DNA of 62,470 bases, taken from Maricaulis sp. GTDB taxonomy: Bacteria; Pseudomonadota; Alphaproteobacteria; Caulobacterales; Maricaulaceae. The stretch lies in assembly GCF_030149425.1 (NCBI RefSeq), contig NZ_JASBRQ010000036.1, positions 1 through 62,470 of the forward strand, read 5' to 3'. Below, one piece after another: positions 26,262 to 34,444 of this stretch; the stretch's first letter is position 1, and each line of letters starts with the position of its first letter. The notes beneath the pieces are model-generated. The model saw nothing but the letters and a program-made list of their open reading frames with translations. It was not told the origin of the DNA and did not search any database. The translations under genes were made by a program, and so were the position numbers.

Positions 26262-26984
26262 ATGAAAGCCGTATCTGTCCTGTTTGCCGCTGCCAGCCTG
26301 CTCACCGCGCCGGCGGCGCTGGCGCAAAATGCTCACCCGCTGCTTGATGCCGCCCTGGCCCGCGGCCTCGACGAAACCGAGGCCAGTGCCTGGCGCTATA
26401 CCGTGACCGCGACAACGCAGGACGGCGTGATGGTCGGCCGGTTCGACGGTGCCCAGCCGATCGGCCAGGAATGGACGCTGGTCTCGCCGGCCGAGGCGGA
26501 CCTGTCGGACTTCCAGTCGGAGATCTGGACCGGTTTTTCCCGCCGTGGCGAGAATGCCGATGAAGCAGCCGAGGGCTATGGCTCGGGCCTGTTCTTCTCC
26601 GTCGATGACAGCGATATCGTGCCCGGCTCCTTCAGCCTCGCCGAGGAAGCCGCTGACCTGCTGGTGTTCAGCTTCGAGCCGCAATTGGAAGGCAATGAAG
26701 AGATCGACATGGCCGAGCACCTTAGCGGGGCGCTGACCGTGTCGCGCGACCCAGCGGTGGTGACGCAGCTGCGGATGTGGGCCCCGGAGAGTTTCAAGCC
26801 GCATTTCGCCGTACGCCTCAACACGCTCGATATCGTGCAGGAATTCACCCAGCTCGACGGCATGCCCGCCCCGGTGCTGACGCGGCTGAGCCAGACCATT
26901 CGCGGCAGCGCCGCCTTCCAGGAGTTCGACCAGAGTTTCGAACTGGTGTTTTCCGAGATCGAGTATTCCGGTCCGGTGGAGTGA
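26262..26984 (+). CDS. secreted protein of unknown function
   Basis: A 240-aa protein with a clear signal peptide (MKAVSVLFAAASLLTAPAAL, cleaved after AQ). The mature part is acidic and compact; RYTVTATTQDGVMVGRFDGA and FAVRLNTLDIVQEFTQLDGM are its clearest features. No domain is recognised. ATG 26262, with GGGAA upstream, places the signal peptide at the very start; an in-frame start at 26193 would bury it. Confidence 0.72.
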   Translation: MKAVSVLFAAASLLTAPAALAQNAHPLLDAALARGLDETEASAWRYTVTATTQDGVMVGRFDGAQPIGQEWTLVSPAEADLSDFQSEIWTGFSRRGENADEAAEGYGSGLFFSVDDSDIVPGSFSLAEEAADLLVFSFEPQLEGNEEIDMAEHLSGALTVSRDPAVVTQLRMWAPESFKPHFAVRLNTLDIVQEFTQLDGMPAPVLTRLSQTIRGSAAFQEFDQSFELVFSEIEYSGPVE

Positions 26985-27051
26985 CGCGGATTTGTTTGGC
27001 CGCACAAATCCTGCGTGTTAAATTTGCCCCTGTGACCGCAGGAGGTGCTCG

Positions 27052-27465
27052 ATGAGCCCGACATATTCCATGGACGGGTTCGAGCTGAGCCAGCGCGACG
27101 GGATTATCGAGATCCGGACCTGGGGGGATCGGCCGGCCGGGGAGTTGGACCAGACCACGCGCCTGTTCGACACCCTCGCCGCCCCGCCGCCCGGCGCCAT
27201 ACCGGTCACGGGCGTACTCTATGATGCGCGCGAAAGCTTTTACGACCTGTCCGAAGTCGCGATGCAGCAGCGCGTGCGCACGGTGGCCCGGCAATTGGGC
27301 CCGTTCCGCGTTGCCTGCATCATCCGTCCGGACCAGGAGGCGCTGTTCCAGCAATTCCGCAAGGCCCATGCCGGCCATGGCCATGCGGCGTCGGCTTTCG
27401 CCTCGGTCGAGGATGGGCGGGACTGGCTGCGCTCGGGCGCCGCGGTGGTGCAGGCTTTGCCGTGA
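27052..27465 (+). CDS. small protein with possible STAS/SpoIIAA-like fold
   Basis: A 137-aa soluble protein. The order IIEIRTWGDRPAG, then TGVLYDARESFYD, then FRVACIIRPDQEALF and SAFASVEDGRDWLRS resembles the beta-alpha pattern of SpoIIAA-like (STAS) proteins, including the Asp-x-Arg on the central strand and the terminal WL helix. This is a loose resemblance, not a firm family call. GGAGGTG six bases before ATG 27052 makes the start secure. Confidence 0.65.
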   Translation: MSPTYSMDGFELSQRDGIIEIRTWGDRPAGELDQTTRLFDTLAAPPPGAIPVTGVLYDARESFYDLSEVAMQQRVRTVARQLGPFRVACIIRPDQEALFQQFRKAHAGHGHAASAFASVEDGRDWLRSGAAVVQALP

Positions 27466-27590
27466 GCGCGAGAGCGTTGGAGACCGGGTAAGCGGGCGCG
27501 ATCCTGCATTCCCTCAAACTCCATCCGGTTTTTTCTTCGCACCGGGCGTTTTTGCCCTAATCTGCCGTCAGCAGATCAGGGGGATGATGC

Positions 27591-28616
27591 ATGCTGAGCG
27601 TTATTCTGGCCGCGACGCTTTTGAGCCAGGCCTCACCGCTAGAGAACTGGGTTACCGAGAACGGCTTTACAGGCCATGTCATCATCGCCGAGGGCGAGAC
27701 GATCCTCAGCGAAGCTGTGGCCGGGCCGGCCGCGCCCGGGCGCGCGATGACAAGCTCGGAAACCTGGCGCTGGGCTTCGGTCAGCAAGCAGATCGTCGCG
27801 GTCGCAGTGATGCAGGACGTGGAAGCCGGACGGCTGCAGCTTGACGCCAGCCTGGATAGCCTCGTGCCGGACTTTCCGGCCCGCCACGCCGACCGCATCA
27901 CCCTGCGCGATCTGATGCGCCACACGAGCGGCCTGCCACAGCCCGATTATGCCATTGCCCCGACCCTGGATGATCTCAGCCCGATGAGCCTGAGCAGCGC
28001 CTGCGATGGTGCGGGCGAGAGGCCGGGCGAGCGCTTCAGCTACAATAATTGCGACACTATCCTGCTCGGCGTAGTGCTTGAACGGCTCCACGGGGAAAGC
28101 TGGGTTGAGACGCTGCGACGGCGGATATTCGAGCCGGCGGGGATGAATGAAACGATCGCCCTTACCCCGTCCGGAGAGGCCGAGACGGTCAGCGGCTATG
28201 CGGGGGCCGGCAGGCCCGATCCTTCTGACGCGCCGGCACCGGGTTATTACGGTCCCAGCGGCGCTCTGGCCGGGCCGGCGCGCGATCTCGTCGCCTTCAA
28301 TGCCGCCCTGATGGAGGGACGACTGCTCGGCGATAGCGCCCGCAGCGCGCTCTGGCGCGGCGAAGCGCGGCTGGGCTATGTCGCCCTGGGCGCCTGGAGC
28401 TATGCCACGCCGCTGGCCGGTTGCGAGGGTGCGGTGGAGCTGATCGAGCGCCGCGGCGGGATTGGCTATCACCAGGCGCGCACCCTGATGGCTCCCGCGA
28501 CCGGACGGTCGCTGATCATCCTGACCAATCGCGGCGATTATGATTTCGGCGAACTCTGGATGGGGTCGGGCTGGGGCTATGAGCTGGCCAGCCTGGCCTT
28601 CTGTTCCGACAGCTAG
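27591..28616 (+). CDS. beta-lactamase-family serine hydrolase
   Basis: A 341-aa protein of the serine beta-lactamase/D-aminopeptidase superfamily. The nucleophile motif S-V-S-K (RWASVSKQIVAVAV) and YNN (FSYNNCDTILLG) are present. At the usual KTG/HxG position there is RRGGIGYH, so the third motif is altered. The N-terminus (MLSVILAATLLSQASPLENW) is a short signal-like segment, suggesting periplasmic location. Substrate unknown. It shares the superfamily with the enzyme at 7216 but lacks its membrane tail. Confidence 0.85.
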   Translation: MLSVILAATLLSQASPLENWVTENGFTGHVIIAEGETILSEAVAGPAAPGRAMTSSETWRWASVSKQIVAVAVMQDVEAGRLQLDASLDSLVPDFPARHADRITLRDLMRHTSGLPQPDYAIAPTLDDLSPMSLSSACDGAGERPGERFSYNNCDTILLGVVLERLHGESWVETLRRRIFEPAGMNETIALTPSGEAETVSGYAGAGRPDPSDAPAPGYYGPSGALAGPARDLVAFNAALMEGRLLGDSARSALWRGEARLGYVALGAWSYATPLAGCEGAVELIERRGGIGYHQARTLMAPATGRSLIILTNRGDYDFGELWMGSGWGYELASLAFCSDS

Positions 28617-28731
28617 CGCCCTGGCACCAAGCACCCGGCGCCTTAGGGGGACCGGCTGCAACCAGCTTCCCTCCTGACGCCGGGCTGGGCCTGCATTAGT
28701 GCTCCGGGCGACAACACTATTCGGGGACGTC

Positions 28732-29835
28732 ATGAAGCATTTGATCACCGCCGCTGCCCTCGTGCTCGGCACAGCCGGTGCGGGCCTGGCCCAGGACGGG
28801 TTTGAGCGGGCCGCTGATAATCCGCTGACGCTGGACTTCTCCGGCGTGCAATCTGATCTGGCTGGCGGGCCAAACCAGGTCCTGGTCCTGGGCACCCCGC
28901 ACATCAATGGCGTGCCTTCTGACGTCCTGCCGCTATCGGATCTCTCCCTGCTGCTGGACCGGCTGGAGGCTTTCGCCCCGGATATCATCGCTATCGAAGC
29001 GGCCGACGGTATGACTTGCCACCTTCTGAGCGAATATCCGGACCAGTTCGAAGGCGTGTATCAGCGCTATTGTCCGGACCCGTCGCCGGCCCTGGACAGT
29101 CTCGGGCTGGACCGGCTCGGCGCGGTGGCCGCCCTGAATGAGCGCCTCGCCAGCTGGCCGCAAACGCCCACACCCGCCGATCACCGCCATCTCGCCGCCC
29201 TGCTCTACGCCACCGGGGATACCAATTCCGCTGCCCTGCACTGGCTCGAGCTCGACGCAGAGGAGCGGGTGGCCGCCGATGGTGTCAGCGACGCCCTCGC
29301 CTCGGTCCTGGATGAACGCATTACCTATCGCAATGAACTGGTCTCGCTCGGCGCCGTGCTCGGTGCCCGGCTCGATCATGTACGGCTCCATGCCATGGAT
29401 GACCGGATCGCCAACCGCGTCTATGCCCGCTCCCGGCCCGGCGGCGGTGCGGTGATGCAGTCGATCTGGGCGGAGAATATTGATGGCTTTGATGAAGCTA
29501 CGGCCGAAGCGGAGGCCCTGCTCGGCAGCCCGGAAGGCGTTCTCGCCTATTACCGAGCGGTCAATGCATCGGACTATCACCGCCGCCTGGTGGCCAATGA
29601 TTTCGGTCCGGCAGCGACCACGACGGAGAATGACAATATCTCCCGCCATTATCTCGCCTGGTGGCAGTCTCGCGGACTGCGCATGGCCGCCAATATCGTC
29701 GATGCTGCATCGGTCACGCCGGGCGCGCGCATCCTGGTCATCGTCGGGTATTCACACAAAGCCTATGTCGAGGCCTATCTCGACCCGATGCACGACTTCC
29801 AGATCATCCCGCTCGACAGCGTACTGGCGGACTAG
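28732..29835 (+). CDS. secreted DUF5694-like (TraB/TIKI-related) protein
   Basis: A 367-aa exported protein; the signal peptide is MKHLITAAALVLGTAGAGLA. The mature protein has VLVLGTPHINGVPSD, FAPDIIAIEAADG and, near the end, RILVIVGYSHKAYVEAYL, the G-x-P-H, Glu and G-x-x-H pattern of the TraB/TIKI metal-dependent hydrolase-like fold seen in DUF5694 proteins. Activity is not known. GGGGAC precedes ATG 28732. Its stop shares CTAG with the convergent lipoprotein gene. Confidence 0.7.
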   Translation: MKHLITAAALVLGTAGAGLAQDGFERAADNPLTLDFSGVQSDLAGGPNQVLVLGTPHINGVPSDVLPLSDLSLLLDRLEAFAPDIIAIEAADGMTCHLLSEYPDQFEGVYQRYCPDPSPALDSLGLDRLGAVAALNERLASWPQTPTPADHRHLAALLYATGDTNSAALHWLELDAEERVAADGVSDALASVLDERITYRNELVSLGAVLGARLDHVRLHAMDDRIANRVYARSRPGGGAVMQSIWAENIDGFDEATAEAEALLGSPEGVLAYYRAVNASDYHRRLVANDFGPAATTTENDNISRHYLAWWQSRGLRMAANIVDAASVTPGARILVIVGYSHKAYVEAYLDPMHDFQIIPLDSVLAD

Positions 29836-30422
29836 CCCGGGAAGCTCTGCACGCCCATTTCGACGGCTTCGCCATCAATCATGGCAACGCACATCTGGCT
29901 TTCCATGCCCTGGATGAAACAGTCCATGGGATAATCGCCGGCGCGCCAGGCGTCGTAGACGGCTTGGTCCGCTGTGCCGGGGTAGAAGGGGAATTCGGCC
30001 TGCTGGTCGAAAGGCGGCAGCGCCGCAGTGCTGGTCCAGCGCGGATCATGATCGGCCCACTCGGCAAAAGCCGCGAACAGGGCGTCATCGCTTTCCGCCC
30101 AGGCCAGGACAGCGACATGCTCGACCGGGGCACTGAAAGTGTAGAGCGGCTCACCGTCACCGCCGAGAATATCGCGCCGCGCCATGCGCTGCCCATCCGC
30201 GCAGGAGATCGCCGCATCGATGGTGGCGCTGGCGCCCTCGCCATAGTCCCATTGGCGCTGCGCCGTCAGGCTGCACACATCCATGGTGACATCGGTGACC
30301 TCGACACTGTCCGAAGAGGTGCCGGCCACCACGCTATCGGCCGCATCAGGCGTGTAGGTCTCGGTGATCTCGACACCGCACCCGGCCAGGGCCAGGACAA
30401 TAACCAGTGCAAACTTGCGCAT
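29832..30422 (-). CDS. putative lipoprotein
   Basis: A 196-aa protein starting with a lipoprotein signal: MRKFALVIVLALAGCGVE, lipobox LAGC, so the mature protein begins with a lipid-modified Cys. The rest is acidic and Trp-rich (AWAESDDALFAAFAEWADHD) with four further Cys that may pair in the periplasm. No domain is recognised. The start at 30422 is behind GGGGAAGAG and gives the signal at the N-terminus. Stop shared with the convergent gene in CTAG. Confidence 0.72.
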   Translation of the reverse strand: MRKFALVIVLALAGCGVEITETYTPDAADSVVAGTSSDSVEVTDVTMDVCSLTAQRQWDYGEGASATIDAAISCADGQRMARRDILGGDGEPLYTFSAPVEHVAVLAWAESDDALFAAFAEWADHDPRWTSTAALPPFDQQAEFPFYPGTADQAVYDAWRAGDYPMDCFIQGMESQMCVAMIDGEAVEMGVQSFPG

Positions 30423-30588
30423 CTCTTCCCCCATTTGCCCCGCCAGCCTAGCGCTCCCGGACCGCATCGCAAGCTTTGAAACAAACTCGTCTCAATTTGC
30501 GCAGGCGCGCTTAGTTTGCCGGAAATTCGCGTCTGGTTTTATCACACCCAGGCCGCAGTGAGAGGCGCGGTCAGACAAGAGGTGAAGC

Positions 30589-31563
30589 ATGACGCAATTG
30601 CCGGATCGAGATCCTGATACGACGCCCTTGGCCCAGGTCGTCGTTTTCGCCTCGCAGAAGGGCGGATCCGGCAAAACTACCGTGTCGGCGCACTTGGCAG
30701 TTGAAGCCGAGCGCGCCGGCGCCGGCCCTGTCGCCCTGATCGATACCGACCCCCAGGGCTCCATGGCGAAATGGTGGAATGCCCGGGCCGCCGACACCCC
30801 CGCTTTCGCCCATATCTCCGTCCCCGATCTGGCGCGGGATATCGAAGCGCTGTCCGCTGCCGGCTACAAGCTCATCGTCATCGACACCCCGCCTGCCATC
30901 ACATCGGCAATCTCGGAAATCGTCTCCCATGCGGATCTGGTGGTGCTGCCAACCCGGCCGAGCCCGCACGACCTGCGCGCCGTCGGGCCGACCGTCGACA
31001 TCGTTCAACACCAGAACAAGCCGCTGGTTTTCGTTGTGAACTCCGCCACGGCGCGCGCCAGGATCACCGGCGAAACCGCGATTGCCCTGTCACAGCACGG
31101 GACCGTCGCCCCGGTCACCCTGCATCACCGCGTCGATTTCGCGGCCTCCATGATTGATGGCCGCACGGTCGGCGAGGCCAATCCGGGCGGCCGGTCAGCA
31201 GCCGAGATCAGCCAGCTCTGGGCCTATTTCGACGAACGCCTGTCCCGGCTGCGCGGCGACACGGCGCGCCTGATCGACCATCCGCTGACCACTTTCGATG
31301 ACGATATTCTCACGCCAGTGCCGAAAGCGCTGGCCCAACTCAAACAAAGCGGGGAGCGCGCCGCCGCTGCCGCCGTCGAGCACGCCCTGAAGCCGCCGGA
31401 AACGCCGCCGGCGGCGGATCCGGGGTCACACCGGTTCGGTGATGTCACCGGACAGTGGGACGGTGTTGAGCGGCGGCGCGAGGATACCGGTCCGCCACCG
31501 GGCAAGCCGGACCGGCGTGCCTCGGCTGCGCGGCCCGCCTTCGGCAAACGCTTCAGCGCCTGA
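30589..31563 (+). CDS. ParA/MinD-family ATPase
   Basis: A 324-aa ParA-like ATPase. The deviant Walker A is K24-GGSGKTT (ASQKGGSGKTTVSAHL), Walker A' is ALIDTDPQGSM and Walker B is LIVIDTPPAI. The C-terminal 70 residues are a Pro/Arg-rich tail beyond the ATPase. Such proteins position plasmids, chromosomes or cellular cargo by DNA-bound gradients. GAGGTGAAGC before ATG 30589 fixes the start. The small gene 10 bases downstream is probably its partner. It is not the chromosomal parA (no gid or parB beside it). Confidence 0.88.
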   Translation: MTQLPDRDPDTTPLAQVVVFASQKGGSGKTTVSAHLAVEAERAGAGPVALIDTDPQGSMAKWWNARAADTPAFAHISVPDLARDIEALSAAGYKLIVIDTPPAITSAISEIVSHADLVVLPTRPSPHDLRAVGPTVDIVQHQNKPLVFVVNSATARARITGETAIALSQHGTVAPVTLHHRVDFAASMIDGRTVGEANPGGRSAAEISQLWAYFDERLSRLRGDTARLIDHPLTTFDDDILTPVPKALAQLKQSGERAAAAAVEHALKPPETPPAADPGSHRFGDVTGQWDGVERRREDTGPPPGKPDRRASAARPAFGKRFSA

Positions 31564-31573
31564 GGACATAGCC

Positions 31574-32041
31574 ATGGGTCAAAAATACGCCTCGCTTCAT
31601 GCCGGATTGCTGGCTCGCAAGGGTGAAGCCATGCCGGCGTCGCGCCCCGGCCTGGTTCCCGGCCTGATCGAACGTGCCGGCCCGGCCGCCGAGCCCAATG
31701 TCCCTGAACGGCCGGCTCGATCAACGCCACAGCCTCGTCCTGCGCCTCCCCAAACCACGACTCAGGCCGGTTCAGCTCCGCAACCCTTGAAACCGGTCAT
31801 GCGGGTGCAGGACACAGCCAAACCCGCCTCCAGCGCCCGGCACAAGACGACACTGCGCCTGAGCCCGGCGCAAAAACGGCGCCTTCGCCTGGCGGCAGCG
31901 GTGCTTGATCGCTCACAGCAAAGCCTGATCAGCGAGGCCCTGGACGAGTTTCTGGATATTCTAGCTGCTGACCCGGCGCTGGATTGCCGATGCCTCAGCC
32001 GCTGTTCCGGCACCGGCGACGACGCGCAGACAAAGCGCTAG
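31574..32041 (+). CDS. ribbon-helix-helix-like partner of the ParA ATPase
   Basis: A 155-aa protein. The N-terminus (MGQKYASLHAGLLARKGEAM) is followed by a Pro/Ala-rich, disordered middle and a C-terminal ribbon-helix-helix-like segment (KTTLRLSPAQKRRLRLAAAV, LDRSQQSLISEALDEFLDIL). The gene is 10 bases after the ParA gene. RHH partners often bind DNA or bridge cargo in ParA systems. No family name is certain. It shares CTAG with the convergent Lon-N gene. Confidence 0.65.
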   Translation: MGQKYASLHAGLLARKGEAMPASRPGLVPGLIERAGPAAEPNVPERPARSTPQPRPAPPQTTTQAGSAPQPLKPVMRVQDTAKPASSARHKTTLRLSPAQKRRLRLAAAVLDRSQQSLISEALDEFLDILAADPALDCRCLSRCSGTGDDAQTKR

Positions 32042-32673
32042 TGCATTGATCCATCGGCGCTGCCGGCAATGCGGGCAGCGAGGATGGTTTCCATCACTTC
32101 CAGCCGTTCGGCACAGTCGTTGGCGAGCAGGAGACGCTGGCGCTCGGGCCCGGCAAAGGGCGCAATCATCGCCAGCTGGTCGATCATGCGCGGCAGCGGC
32201 GCCTGGGCCAGGCTGTCCCAGTCCGTGCTCAGCCCTTCCGTCTCCAACCAGACTTCCAACAGGCGGATCAGGCGTTCCCGCCCCTCTTCCGGTGCCTGGC
32301 GCGGGTCAAGATCATGCTCGAAGGCCAGATAATCGGTCCGTGCGACCCGATAGGGCGTCGGCGTCTCGACCTCGGAAGCAAGGGTGAAACGGCTGACACC
32401 GCGCAGCGTGATCAGATAGCGTCCGTCACTGGTTTCCTGGAACTGGTCCAGCCGGCCGGCGCAGCCCACACGGGCCAATGCCGGCTTGTCAGGCGAGCCG
32501 CCCTCACGGGTCTGGATAATACCGATATGCCCATGCCCGCGGCGCACATCATCGACCATGTTGAGATAACGCGGCTCGAAGACGTTCAACGGCAGGATCT
32601 CACCGGGCAGGAGGATGGTTCCACCCAGGGGGAAGAGCGGCAATTCGCGCGGGAGGGTTCTAGTTTCAGCCAT
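32038..32673 (-). CDS. LON-substrate-binding-domain protein
   Basis: A 211-aa protein made of the Lon N-terminal (substrate-binding) domain only: LPLFPLGGTILLPGEILPLN, VFEPRYLNMVDD and LEVMETILAARI, without the ATPase or protease parts. Widespread in alphaproteobacteria as a stand-alone protein, sometimes proposed as an adaptor; its role is unproven. A normal start at 32673. Confidence 0.9.
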   Translation of the reverse strand: MAETRTLPRELPLFPLGGTILLPGEILPLNVFEPRYLNMVDDVRRGHGHIGIIQTREGGSPDKPALARVGCAGRLDQFQETSDGRYLITLRGVSRFTLASEVETPTPYRVARTDYLAFEHDLDPRQAPEEGRERLIRLLEVWLETEGLSTDWDSLAQAPLPRMIDQLAMIAPFAGPERQRLLLANDCAERLEVMETILAARIAGSADGSMH

Positions 32674-32713
32674 AACTGAAACGTAGGGCGCACACCCGGC
32701 TTCGCCAAGTAAC

Positions 32714-33316
32714 CTACAGGTTAAATCTTATCACTTCGAACTGATCATGATGGTCGAACCAGTACACCGCATTCTCGGGCTCGAGGATCCGCATCTCCGC
32801 ACGCAGGAACCAGTCGCCATTGTCGAGACGAAATGGCGTATAAGCGGAAACCGCGCAGAATTCCCGCCCGTGCCGATTGCCGCGCGCCCAGGTTCTGACC
32901 GAGGCGACATCGCCAGACAAAATTTCGGAGCGGACAATGCGGCGATAATTCTCGTCGACCTGCTCGCCAAACTTGCCGTTCATCGGCTCACCGACATCGT
33001 CCCGCGTCAGCAGCGGCATCAGGGCAAACCCGGCCTCGCTCTGCGCCTCCAACACGATTTGGTCAGACCGTACCGACAGCAGACCGGTGATGTTCGGGCT
33101 TGCGGACACGCTGGCGTGGATCGACCGCAACAGCTGGTCCGATGGGGATGTCGTGAAGCGGCGGCGCAGGATTTCGCGGTATCGCGCAGGCGGGGTCGCG
33201 ACTCCACGCTCCCACTGGGAGATTAGCGCTTGGGATACTCCGAGCTGTTCAGCAAGGGTGTGCTGCTTCAATCGTTCGTGAAAACGCAATTCGCGTATCT
33301 GCTGCGCCCAGTCCAT
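32714..33316 (-). CDS. XRE-family regulator with C-terminal sensor-like domain (paralogue 1)
   Basis: A 200-aa regulator. The N-terminal helix-turn-helix (MDWAQQIRELRFHERLKQHT, LAEQLGVSQALISQWERGV) is joined to a PAS-like or small sensor domain (residues about 65-195). It resembles its neighbour at 33460 over its whole length (MDW..KIRELRF; STYTPF versus SAYTPF), so the two arose by tandem duplication. The ATG at 33316 is chosen by alignment with that paralogue; a GTG two codons upstream is the alternative. Targets are unknown. Confidence 0.82.
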   Translation of the reverse strand: MDWAQQIRELRFHERLKQHTLAEQLGVSQALISQWERGVATPPARYREILRRRFTTSPSDQLLRSIHASVSASPNITGLLSVRSDQIVLEAQSEAGFALMPLLTRDDVGEPMNGKFGEQVDENYRRIVRSEILSGDVASVRTWARGNRHGREFCAVSAYTPFRLDNGDWFLRAEMRILEPENAVYWFDHHDQFEVIRFNL

Positions 33317-33322
33317 CCACAC

Positions 33323-33459
33323 CCCCTAGTTACCCTACGGCGAGTGTGGATATTACAGATATTCATCTGGATGCAAAACAAATCCGACCTGTAGGCCGCC
33401 GCTGAATGTATTTTAACATCCTAGGCTTACGCCCAATCTAACCCACAACCAAAATGCGA
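33323..33459. other. intergenic region between the two paralogous regulators
   Basis: 137 bases, more AT-rich than the flanks, holding the promoter of the downstream paralogue. GACCTGTAGGCC (near 33390) resembles AACCTACAGGTT found near the 3' end at 32711-32722, so an ACCTRYAGG-type binding motif is possible. Confidence 0.3.
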
Positions 33460-34050
33460 TCAGAGCTCATCTATCTCAAAGGCGGGCGCGAACTCGATAC
33501 GGCGATCATCATGGGCAAGGATTTTGATATCGGCCCGTACCAACCAGCGGTCGCGCGCCACCTTGAAGGGCGTATATGTTGACTGTGTGAACAGGCTTCG
33601 CCCGTCTCGCTGGGGCCGGCTGGTCACCCGGACACAACGAAGACGGTCTTCAAAGCCTCCGGCCTCGACAAACCGGTGCATGTTGCAGTCAACATCCTGT
33701 CCGAGCTTGCCCTCAAGCGGCTGGTCCAGATCCGTAATGGAGAGCAGCGGATAGTCCCTCAATGCCGCGTCATTGCAGATCCGCAACAAGAATTCCCCGT
33801 TTACAAATTCCGCCAGGCAGGCCGGGTGGGGGCTGTGGCGAACACTGCAGCAGAGCGCCTCAGCCATCTGGACATTGGGAGCCAGGCGCGTGCGCTTGAG
33901 GATTTCATCCTGGATTGGCAATGGCGGATCGCTCAGGCCGCGCTCCCATTGCGAAATCGCGGCTTGGCTGACGCCAAACTCGAGCGCCAAAGCATCCTGC
34001 TTCAGCCCCTCCGCAAAGCGGAGCTCACGGATTTTGCTCCCCCAATCCAT
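33460..34050 (-). CDS. XRE-family regulator with C-terminal sensor-like domain (paralogue 2)
   Basis: A 196-aa regulator. HTH: MDWGSKIRELRFAEGLKQDA, then LALEFGVSQAAISQWERGLS. The C-terminal domain (about 65-190) aligns with that of the neighbouring gene. The middle holds Cys-rich stretches (ALCCSVRHSPHPACLAEF) not seen in the paralogue, so the sensed signal may differ. A proper ATG at 34050. It is the upstream member of the pair, and its own promoter must lie in the 34051-34444 gap. Confidence 0.82.
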   Translation of the reverse strand: MDWGSKIRELRFAEGLKQDALALEFGVSQAAISQWERGLSDPPLPIQDEILKRTRLAPNVQMAEALCCSVRHSPHPACLAEFVNGEFLLRICNDAALRDYPLLSITDLDQPLEGKLGQDVDCNMHRFVEAGGFEDRLRCVRVTSRPQRDGRSLFTQSTYTPFKVARDRWLVRADIKILAHDDRRIEFAPAFEIDEL

Positions 34051-34444
34051 TACTTGATCACGCTTGTGGGTTGAACATCGCTCGCGTGTAGCGCTCCGCC
34101 ATGGCTCTACGCCACTTTTATTTTACCAAAAAGCAGCGCGAAGTCCGATTAAGTTCTGTTGTGATTACAAGTGGTTGAACGAAACAACCGAAGCTATGGC
34201 CGCACTAAATTTTCCGCTTCGGGCTGTTCTCGATTTGTGCGTAACGGTTGTATTTTGGACGCTGAAACAAGCGCGCCCAATGGCCCTACATGCTGTGCGA
34301 GATGCTGCGAGATCTACTAGACATATAAACAGTGAGCCGCGCCGGCGGGACTGTTCCGGAGGAACGACCCATAGGGGCCGACCGGCTGACAGGGCCCACA
34401 CCACTTTTCGTTGCGCTCGGCCCGGGCGATTTTCAGGCGCTGCT
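34051..34444. other. gene-free stretch of lower GC
   Basis: About 390 bases between the XRE gene and the pseudo-receiver gene. The centre (about 34110-34340) is clearly less GC-rich than its surroundings. One small hairpin (GGTTG AACGAAA CAACC, near 34173-34189) is visible. No tRNA cloverleaf, transposase fragment or ribosome site with a convincing frame was found. It carries the upstream promoter of the XRE pair. Confidence 0.5.
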
